DNA of 64,000 nt from Lepidodermella squamata (Eukaryota > Gastrotricha): positions 620,001 through 684,000 of the forward strand of contig JBLDXI010000011.1 in NCBI GenBank assembly GCA_047495785.1, given 5' to 3'. The translations under genes were made by a program, and so were the position numbers. The notes under the pieces were generated by a model. It made no database searches and was not told where the DNA came from. It saw only the letters and a list, made by a program, of their open reading frames with translations. Shown here in pieces: positions 55,608-64,000 of the stretch. Positions within the stretch are counted from its first letter, which is position 1; every line of letters begins with the position of its first letter.

Positions 55608-58600
55608 ATGAGCTATAGAAAAATGCATTTAATCATGATCAGCTTTTTTCTTACCGCCATTCGATTGCGTCACTCTGGCGTGGCTTGCTGCCCAGCTGCT
55701 AGCCCTCTCCAGCAAACGTTTAATTGCCCGCCGTCAGCCTGCATAGTCGGTCAAGTTTGTCGCAGTCCTAACCTAACGACGCCATCAGCCTGCGCGGCTG
55801 GGCTATCATGCTACTCTTCTGCCGGTTGTCCGTCGGGGCAAACTTGTTCTTCTTCGTTGTCGGTAAATTTTAAATACAGCAAACTAGAAAAAATTGCTGG
55901 CATTCAGAAATTGCTGACATATCGAAATTGTTGACGCATTAAATTGTACGATCGAAACGTAAATTCAAATTACGATCAGTGCGATCAGTGCTCAAACAAA
56001 CCGAGCGTACTCCTTCACGTTCGGCTCGTCAAAGTACGATCGAATGAATCATATAAGTGGCTGTTCTGGCGCGTCGCTAACGATATATCATTTTCTTCAT
56101 CATTAGCGGCCAATTCCAAAATTGAAGTATAAACAGACCCAACATCTCGAAAACGAAGCTGGGTGGCCAAAGTGTTCACTTGATCCACTGTCCTGTGCAT
56201 AGATCATAGATAAAGGTTAGGATGTGAAACGTGAAACTCTCGATCCTCTAATGTTGTGTGATTTTGTCTAGCTTCTCCACTTATAACCGCAATTTCAAGA
56301 AATTGATTGCCGGGTAGGATTTTCTTATAAATTACATCTGGAGATACAGGGTGTTCAAGAAATAATATCTAATCTAATTATAGAATGAACTTTAACCAGA
56401 CAGCACGCGATACGCATTTCCAAATTTAGAAAGAAACTGGACGGCGTGTTACTCGAGTTTTTGAACTAATAGTTTTTGACGAGCAAGAAAATACGTGCCC
56501 AGTTCAACAGATGTCACTCGTTGAAAGTTCAATGCTAAATATAGCTAGCCATTATTTCTTGAAACGAGTAAACGAAGACGAGTGAAAAACGAGCAAGCGG
56601 AACGAGGCGCAGCCGAGTGGAGCGCGAGTATTTTACAAGTCGAAGTTTACGAGAGGGAGCGTTTTCGGATTAGGATCAAAACGAGTGATCTAACATTATT
56701 AGAGCACGGCTTCTAATTTTCAAGGACTGAGTTACGCAAGTTTTTCACCTTTTAATCAAATTTTCTGCTGTAATTGAGCATCAACTAGTACCTCGCCGAA
56801 CATGCCCAGCTCATCGAAATTATTACCAACATCGATAGCGTATCCAATTTACTGAAGTCGCTGCAACCATGCCAATTTGTGCTAGTTTTGCAACGCTCGC
56901 ATTATTGCTAACACAGTGTGTTAGTCTGTGCGTGTGTTAGTTTTTTTATTGAGGGCAATAATTTTACACTCGCCGCACGAAGAATGAGTCTCTTGGTTGG
57001 CGAAACTACGTTCAATAAACAATGGGCAGAGAAAAAATGGCTTGAAAAAGTAGGAAACGTTGAAACTCGTCTCCACACTCGTTTCAACGTCTCATCTAGG
57101 CTCGCTTCACTCGCCTTCCACAGCCTGACTCGGCTTCGCCTCGTTTTTTTTGGTTTACAGGCATCGCTGCGCTCGCCTTTGATAACCTCGGCTATCGCCT
57201 CGGTTATTCACAGCGTTTTGTGTGTGCAATAAAAATGAAAAATTATTGCTGAGCGTAAAAATGCGTTGCTGTTTTATGAATGAGTAATTACGCGCAATAA
57301 AATAAGGTGCGTGTTCTAATTCACTAATTAGAACAACGCACGTGTTCTAAGTGAAAAAACTCAAAATTAGAAATAGTGCGATTTGCATTGTACAAATTGG
57401 AAGCAGTGCTCTAATGCATTTTTAATGTCCACGCACGCGTTGCTTTAATATAAGCACGTTTTTGTTAACTTGGTAGATGATGACCTTTGCACCGCGAGAT
57501 TTTGACAACATTAGAAGATCGAGAGTTTCACATCTTAACCTTTATCTATGGTCTTGCGGGTGCAGATCCGGATCTTTAGTTAGCCCTAAGTAATATGTCA
57601 GTGGATATCAGTGGACCAGAGGCCACTTATGATGAAGCGTTACTGCATTTCCGGCCCGGTGCCTTCCACAGTTCATCGGCGCGCAATTTCCATCGCTTCG
57701 ATGCCCGCTAAGCTCGTTCCGCCTCACCAACAGGTTACACGCGGTTAGTGTCCAGTCACGTCGTCTATATTCGGATGCTCATATTGGGAAATCAATTCTC
57801 GGATATCTGCAAAATATTGTTTCCATCGTGTATAGAATGTAGAGCTGGAATTTCTGAGTAAAACGAGGTTAGACTCTTTTAGGATCTCAAACCTAACGGG
57901 TCGGCTGTAGATGGGCTCAAACAGCAAAAAATGCCTGAAAATCGCCGAATTTGATAAGTTTCAGGGGTCTCGATCTGCGGCAAATCACTATTTCCACTAC
58001 TTTCCAAAAACATTTTTTAAAATATATTTTTCTCAGATTATGAAAGCGAAATAATTGATACAAATTCCAAGGACGATTTTGGTGACCTGTGAACAGAGCA
58101 ATTAGTGCCCGCATGAAAGACAAACCAGCGTCGTTTGGAGTCTAGAGTCTAGAACAAGTTTTGCCATTTGAATCCGTTTTTATGGTTCCGATGAAATATA
58201 TTGTGAAGAACAGTGACCCAAAGTCTTTTTTGAACCATTAAAGCCGAAGATATTTTTCCGAATTCTTATTACATTATTTTGTATTTCTGCAGTCGTATCC
58301 AGTGTGCCAAGTCGATACGAAAGGTGGCCCAGGCGTGGCGTTGACAGGCACTAATGGCCTTAAATACTGCTCATCCGATGGCTGCGTTTTGGGAGGATCG
58401 GTAAGTTCTTGCAACGAAAGAGAACAGTATGCCATTAAACACATGAAGTACGGCTTCCCATGATATGACGTCGAATTAATTAACAAGAGTAGCAGCAAAG
58501 CTGCCGCAGTAGCAGCGCTGGGGCAAGTTTTGAGACTGATGAGAACGATAAAGTTAGTTCTACCTTAACACTACTGGGCAGGGCCTTGAAAGATCCAAGA

Positions 58601-60195
58601 TTCGCAGCAACCTCTCCATGTCGTGACGCTACGGCAGAACTACTTAGTCAAAATCGGACTCTTTGCATGGGAAATTCCCTCTATTAGGGCCCTGTGAGTA
58701 TCCTTATTCACCGATTTCCAAAATGTACCTGAATTCAGCCTCAAAAAGTGAAACTGAGACATTAATTTTAGTTTATTTTGCCTATGGTCAAATTGTATTG
58801 CTATCGAATCCATATGACTTTCTATTGTCACCTAAGCGGTTACCTGAGCACCAACCATGAGAAAACAATGGGATTTTGAAAAAACAAAGAGTTAGAACTA
58901 ATGTTTCGGCTCTCCCAGGTGAAATACGATTGTTCCTGTATTGCTGATGCTCCCGAACTGTGCCCAGGAATTATTGAGATTTCGGAGTGAAATTAATGCC
59001 CACGAATTCAGATATACCGGAAATGCATGCCTTAGAATTACGATGATATTTTTTCCGGTGTAGGAAAATGATCTGGACTTTTCTTTTTTTGTTAAAAAGG
59101 TTATTTTTGTTTGATATTATCCTTACAACTGGATATTGGGCATCTTGAAAGGTTCGACCTATCACCTAAAAATGCACCCACTGGACTCGTTGAAATATGG
59201 GTTTTTACTCATTTTAAAAGTAATTTTGAGGAAGAAATGTTCAGCTAACCGCTTCTGGAACCCCTTACAAATAGACAAAAACGCGCACGTATTTAAGTGC
59301 GAATATACCGACCCTTTTTCTAAGCAGTACTTTTTGCTCTTTTCACTAACAGGCCCTCAGTGATCCGCCCGCTGCTAGTTCGTTCCAAGCATGCTGCAGC
59401 TTGATCGCTGCACCCGGTACGCTTGTCCTTGACACTTTCGGCAACGGCGGCGTCAGCTATGTCGAACTGGATTATTTGCCTAATACTGCTTATAGAACGA
59501 TATACCCAGTCACTGTGGCGTGTTTTGCCGGTCAAGATTCCAAGCCGTACAAAGCATGTTTGAAGACAGGTGGCACCCTTCAGAACAATGCCTATTGCTT
59601 GCAATTCCCCCACTCGTGTGAGGGCACCGACGTCATCGATACAAATGCCGTAAGATTTATACATCTATACCTGCAGTATAATGCCCAGACTGTATCTGAC
59701 AAAAGGGCGACAAATAGCTTTTTTGTCTTTTTGAGGTTTCGCACACTGTTTCGACAATTTAACATATGATTTTGCTGACAATTTTCAGTTCCTCTCATTT
59801 CTAGTCAAGTCAAAGACGGGAAATCCGGGTATGCAAAAGATAAGAGGGTGAAAAACTTCATTTTTCCCCGCAGCATCGAATTGCATGTAAATTGACCCGG
59901 ATTATCCGTCTTTTCGGATTTCCTGCCCGATTTTTCGGCCGTCCCTTAGATGACGCCAAATCGGGGTTTCACTCTGTATTTGGCTTCATCATCTAACTCT
60001 GCTAACAAATGTTTAAATTTACAATTCCAGCCAGACTACCGCGCCGGAGTGATAACTAATGGTCAATCTTTTGAAGAATGCTGTCACGGCATCGGTGTCT
60101 TTTCAATTTCATTCGCCTCAACTTCCGCCGGACCCTTGGGCCTGACTGCTTTGAATGTTCGCATACCTAAATGCCTAGGGCAGAAACTATCGTAA
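55608..60195 (+). CDS. Cys-rich secreted protein family, member F
   Basis: Predicted 274 aa from exons 55608-55862, 58293-58400, 59353-59649 and 60031-60195, all phase 0 as in members A and B. A signal-peptide-like start (MHLIMISFFLTAI after MSYRK) leads to CCPAAS, CPPSAC, CAAGLSCYSS and CPSGQTC. Exon 2 (YPVCQVDT, GLKYCSSDGC) aligns with the YKLCEIT...FCMADTGAC block, exon 3 (FQACCSLIA, CLKTGG, CLQFPHSC) with FADCCNAAKG...CFRFPF, and exon 4 (FEECCHGIG, KCLGQ) with YLECC. The exon-1 Cys region is shorter than in A-C. For exon 3 the AACAG|GCC acceptor was used; the next AG gives a stop. Intron 1 (2.4 kb) carries an inverted-repeat element. The sequence is diverged from A-C, so this is an older branch. 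Confidence 0.78.
56202..57553. mobile_element. inverted-repeat DNA element, CATAGATAAAGG ends
   Basis: Left arm 56202-56270 (GATCATAGATAAAGGTTAGG...) is complemented by right arm 57491-57553 (...CCTTTATCTATGGTC) over about 60 bp with few mismatches and one 7-bp insertion. The interior has GAGCG/CGCTC-rich stretches and no transposase. It lies in intron 1 of gene F. Related single ends occur at about 2.8 and 26.3 kb. Confidence 0.75.
58919..58990 (+). other. possible alternative terminal exon of gene F
   Basis: After a CTCTCCCAG acceptor, a phase-0 segment reads VKYDCSCIADAPELCPGIIE to a TGA. It lies between exons 2 and 3 of gene F and fits the phase of exon 2, so it could end a shorter isoform. 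The Cys content fits a secreted protein. Confidence 0.35.
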
Positions 60196-60439
60196 CTATT
60201 GAAAATGCACTGCCTTGGCGATATATTTATTCTCTGAACGCATCACAAACTGAATAAAACTGAATAAAGTATGCCACTTTGAAGGACAAATTCGAAATGT
60301 TGCATCCAGATTTCAGATTCTGACTCTGAAAGTGAGTATTATCTTCTTGTAGAGCAATTAGTATTATCAACAAGCCTCCAGTCACAATCAGTGCTCCGAG
60401 CACGGGGATAACGAACGAACGAACGAAAATCTGTTTTAT

Positions 60440-61135
60440 TTGTCCTTATTTGACATACAATTTAAATTTCAAGGCAGAAAAAAATAACAATCGAAGTACA
60501 TGTCAAACAAGGCGCCGGCACAATGCGGACAGCGATTGTCTGAGACAGTTCGCAGAAGACACAGATGGGGAGGCACGAGGAAGAAATTATCAGAAGCTTG
60601 AGTAGTATCAGTTGCAGGAAGAATAGGAAAGTGAACAAACTGGAAGAAGATAGAGAGCAACTTATATCACCGAGAAGGAAGAGAACAGCATGGACAAGAA
60701 CAATGAGCAGAAATAAGAAACAGAGACAGAAGGAAGGGATATAAAGGAATTTAGGACAGAAACAGGACAAATGAGAATAGAGAACTTGGGAGAAATACTC
60801 GGAAAGGCTAGGCAGGCGACAACGCCGCTCGAGTTCGGTGATGCGAACACGGTCAGCGAGGCGTACGTTAAGCATCGCGCGCATGCACTTGTTTTGGAGG
60901 ACGTCGAGGCGGCGCAACTGTTGCTTTGCAGCGGACGAAAAGACGACGCAACCGAAAGAGGCGATCGAACGGACAAGAGCGAGGTAGCTGGCACGACGCC
61001 AGGAAGCCCAGGGCGCCGAACGATTGTGTGGATAAATGGGAACGATACAAACCCCCCTGGGGATCAAAACCTCCTGACCTAGTCGGATCACCGGTCACCA
61101 CGTGACATCAGACCACCGACGGGAGAAGAAGATAA
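60440..61135 (-). mobile_element. LINE 3'-end fragment
   Basis: Minus strand: YLALVRSIASFGCVVFSSA then QLRRLDVLQNKCMRAML and a hydrophobic stretch, as in the C-terminus of non-LTR reverse transcriptases. A Cys/His-like end RCPHCAGALFDMYFDCYF appears in the next frame (60469-60660). 5'-truncated and frame-broken. It belongs to a different LINE family from the two near the left end. Confidence 0.7.
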
Positions 61136-61351
61136 CTATTCCCTGTTCTTTCTATATACTAAATAGCCTACAAGCCAGATTAGGCCGAATCCTCGTCTTA
61201 TTAGCTCAAGCTTTATTTCATCTACCGTTATCCAGTACAAGTTTGAAAATTTCACGCAAATCAGCTTTTCTCTGAAACATGAGAATTTTACTAAATATAG
61301 AAATTGATGAGATCTAACTTTTAGCGAAGCTTCATTAACACAGCCCCCCGG

Positions 61352-62534
61352 CAGTGTAGAAAGTAGGGGGGGGGGGGGGGGTGGTGGGGATCATCCTGGT
61401 CTCGGCAAGACCCCGTCCCTAGCTGGGTGAGGACGAAACGTCGTCCCGGGGGATGCGCCTTCATCCTGGTCTCAGCATAGGCGCGCACCCGGGATGGCAC
61501 CCATCTCGAGAGCTGATTAGCCCATTTTTAGGTATTTATAATGGTTGTGCGCGCGTATTGGCTGCTGCGCGCGCTCTATAATGTGCGCGCACGCTCATTG
61601 GTCACTGAGCGCATTGTGTTGCAGGTGCGCACGCGCTAATACTGCAAACTGCAAGCCATGTTCGATGCGGCTATGTTTAGTAGAAGCGCGCATCATAAAG
61701 ATAATTTTAAATGTTAAGCGCGAGCGATTGTCAGACGTAGCGCTCTTATATTGAAAATGTATACATACCTATAATGCACCATGCACCATGAAATACCTTC
61801 AATTATGGAATGAATTTCCGCTATATTTCGAATTATTGGTGTCAATTTCCGATCAATTTCACTTCGAATTCGATGGCCAGTTCGACGATAAAGATAAAAT
61901 TGTTAACAAATTGTGAACAAATCCACTAGTTTTTTCTAGAATCAAGTTATATTTTTCGAACATTTGTGATATTTAGTTAAAAAAAATTGAAAATTGAATT
62001 CCTTAAAACCTATAAAACCTAATTTTTCATAAATAAATAGGGAATATTTAATTCATCGAATGCTGAATGCTCATCAGCATGAATCAGCATGATGATGCTG
62101 AATGCTCATCGAATTTTTGAATGCTCGGGGTGTATCCAAGGGGTTGTTTTTTAGTAATTCCAGGTTATTCCCATGGAAAATTCTGTCGCGAAATCCACAT
62201 TCTTCGCTCGTTTCGCTCGCGTATTGGCATCTTTCTTCCCCACGTTAAATGGCCGAAGGAGAATTATAAGGAGAATTACAAGTCTATGCTATTCTCAGTA
62301 TTTTTTAATACGACTTAATACGAATAACATTATATCCCATATGGAGCATAAAAAATCGGGGGAATTATAAATGGAAAATGTTTGAATTTGTGAAAGCAAG
62401 AAAAGACGATGAATGACATAAGCAAATGCAAATGAACATAAATAAATATGCGAGCAAACGCGCAACGTTCGCGAGAACTTTTTCGGAAGGAAAACCCAAT
62501 CCCCCCCTCGGCAAAAATCCTACTTTCTACGCTG
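61352..62534. mobile_element. non-autonomous hAT element with 8-bp target duplication
   Basis: The terminal repeats CAGTGTAGAAAGTAGG (61352-61367) and CCTACTTTCTACGCTG (62519-62534) match at 15 of 16 positions. The flanking 8 bp CCCCCCGG is identical on both sides (61344-61351 and 62535-62542). Ends starting CAGTG/CAGCG with 8-bp duplications are hallmarks of hAT transposons. A G-run of about 18 bases follows the left end. There is no transposase, so it moved with help from a source elsewhere. Confidence 0.88.
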
Positions 62535-62542
62535 CCCCCCGG

Positions 62543-63409
62543 TCTCTCCCTTAAAAATTCTCGAAAAAGCAGCGTTTTGGTCTACTTTGAAGTGCTGCCC
62601 TGCAATAACCGTAGCAGATATACACGCGGTTCAACTCGGCGAATTCAAGCTTATACTTTTCGGATGAAGTAGCCAGAAAGGCACGCCCATCTATAGAGTG
62701 GTTTTCGCGTGGCATTCACTCAAGGTAGCAACTGATAGGGATCGTGGAAACGCGTGTACATCATCGCATACGATCCGAAAACGAAGGTTACCATCATTTT
62801 TTATCCGACGATCAGGATCGAGAACTCAGCAACGCAGTATCTGATGGACTTGCATATTATAAAAACTCGAATCAATTGACTTCAGCGGAGTAGTCGTCGG
62901 TGGCGCGGAACTGTAACGCGTGGTCTTATTGAACTTTGTAACAAACTTAACCTGAATAAATCTTTGTTGATATTGTTCTTTCCCTGGTTATTCTGAGTTC
63001 TCAACTTTATGCGTCATAGGGCAAGCAGTTGGAATTTATTTCCCATAATATGCGTTTTTCCCATAAAACATGACTTTCTCTTCTTTTATGTATTAAAGTT
63101 TCTCTGTACCCCTTTCCGTGTATTTTCCTTGTTTTTGTTACTTATGGGACACGCTGTTCAAGTCTTTAATTTCATATGGCTCCTATTTGTGTTGAAACCA
63201 CAGTTCCATCATCACTAATCACTTTAAGATTATTCGAAGTTGGCTAGTATGAAAACGGAATTGTACATCGCGCAATCGCTAACAAGAATCTAAATAAAAA
63301 GTTCTTTCGGTTTGGTAGGTGTTATAATCGATTTTTATTTTATTTTGAGCAATAATATTTCACAGATTATTAGGATCAAGTTCGATTCGAGCTTAGCGAA
63401 TTCCAGCGA
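62543..63409. other. intergenic
   Basis: No convincing exon or repeat; downstream flank of the partial Cys-rich gene at the right edge. Confidence 0.4.
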
Positions 63410-63544
63410 TTAGCCTCTCGAACATTTCTGGGTAGTTATCGAGCTGTCTGGAAGCGAACTTGCTGGGGCTGGAGAGTAAGTAAGAACAGCTGGCGGTGCA
63501 GGCGATACAACCTGCCTGCAGCATTCGAAAAAATTCGATCCGCC
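63410..63544 (-). CDS. last exon of a fifth Cys-rich family member (partial)
   Basis: After a CTAG acceptor on the minus strand, a phase-0 exon of 44 codons plus stop reads GGSNFFECCRQV ... TTQKCSRG. The ECC pair and the final Cys match the last exons of members A, B, C and F. I could not find an upstream exon in the 450 bases to the window edge, so earlier exons, if any, lie beyond 64000. It may also be a stranded exon of a broken copy. Confidence 0.55.
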   Translation of the reverse strand, partial: GGSNFFECCRQVVSPAPPAVLTYSPAPASSLPDSSITTQKCSRG

Positions 63545-64000
63545 CTAGAAAAATGGAGTAATTGCAGTTAAGTGGCGATGGCAGATGAGCTTCTTATCCG
63601 CACTAAGTGTATTTTTATGGAAATGTCCTTATCGAAATTCCCAGGAATAGTTTGGCAAAAAGCTGGCTTTATCGATAGAGTCGACTTAATTAGAAAGACA
63701 GCTTCGAAAATAACCCTCATAGCCATGATTGGCATAATGAGCGTGAAATCGTCAAGGAATAACTATAAAATGAGCGATGACGAAACGACCTCATCCAGCA
63801 GACAGTGTTCCGATTTTTGCCCACTGGACCACGCTCAGTGACAGACACACAAAAAGGAATCCTTAACATAATGACCGTTGAGTCAAGTATAATTCAAGTA
63901 TAAAAATCAGCGTACACTTTCAAGATCTTGTGGAACCGACCAGGTTTAGGGATTTGAGTTGAAAATTCGCAATTTTTGTTCTTTTAAATCGAATAGCCAA
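63545..64000. other. right margin; uncertain plus-strand ORF
   Basis: A plus-strand frame of 89 codons at 63572-63841 ends KMSDDETTSSSRQCSDFCPL..., which looks partly coding, but it has no domain, and it overlaps what should be an intron of the minus-strand partial gene. Confidence 0.3.

Noticed and set aside
1-64000. CRISPR arrays, bacterial operons, riboswitches
   Set aside because: The DNA is intron-containing eukaryotic sequence, and no spaced direct-repeat array was seen.

Overview
This is eukaryotic, gene-rich invertebrate animal DNA. Genes are split by short GT-AG introns (many 50-70 bp, often with a TTTCAG-like acceptor) and carry AATAAA signals. Many products are secreted or membrane proteins of animal type: a class C GPCR, a Cys-loop channel, laminin-G-like proteins and a RING-CH ligase. 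The style resembles a nematode or another small invertebrate, but I cannot name the species. Most gene models below were made by joining open segments at GT/AG sites that keep the frame; they are predictions.

Layout. 0.5-9.9 kb (minus strand): three tandem paralogues of a cysteine-rich secreted protein (A, B, C) with duplicated promoters, separated by degenerate LINE fragments and a TTTGA-rich insertion. 10.5-13.6 kb: a GABA-B-like receptor. 13.8-14.8 kb: a second, unrelated Cys-rich secreted protein. 15.4-19.3 kb: a kinase-like plus ankyrin protein whose kinase lacks its catalytic Asp. 19.7-25.9 kb: two divergent LamG-like genes with a TTAA-flanked MITE between them; a third LamG-like gene lies at 31.7-37.8 kb. 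26.5-29.2 kb: two secreted proteins built from a repeated four-cysteine DRFG module. 30.6-31.6 kb: a prolyl 4-hydroxylase alpha-like protein without a catalytic domain. 37.9-41.5 kb: a Cys-loop channel with a very long extra N-terminal region. 42.3-44.9 kb: a beta-trefoil-like secreted protein. 46.9-50.8 kb: an unrecognised membrane-associated protein, a RING-CH protein and a convergent TM-Sel1 gene. 51.5-55.4 kb: a tRNA-Gly-like element, a small secreted-protein candidate, a tRNA-derived SINE and a small ORF. 55.6-60.2 kb: a fourth member (F) of the first Cys-rich family on the plus strand. 60.4-64 kb: a LINE tail, a non-autonomous hAT element and the isolated last exon of a fifth family member.

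Main themes: (1) a dispersed Cys-rich secreted family present at both ends of the window; (2) a LamG-like and mucin-like cell-surface cluster in the middle; (3) many non-autonomous DNA transposons, several with intact target-site duplications and several inside introns. Genes are independent units, not operons.
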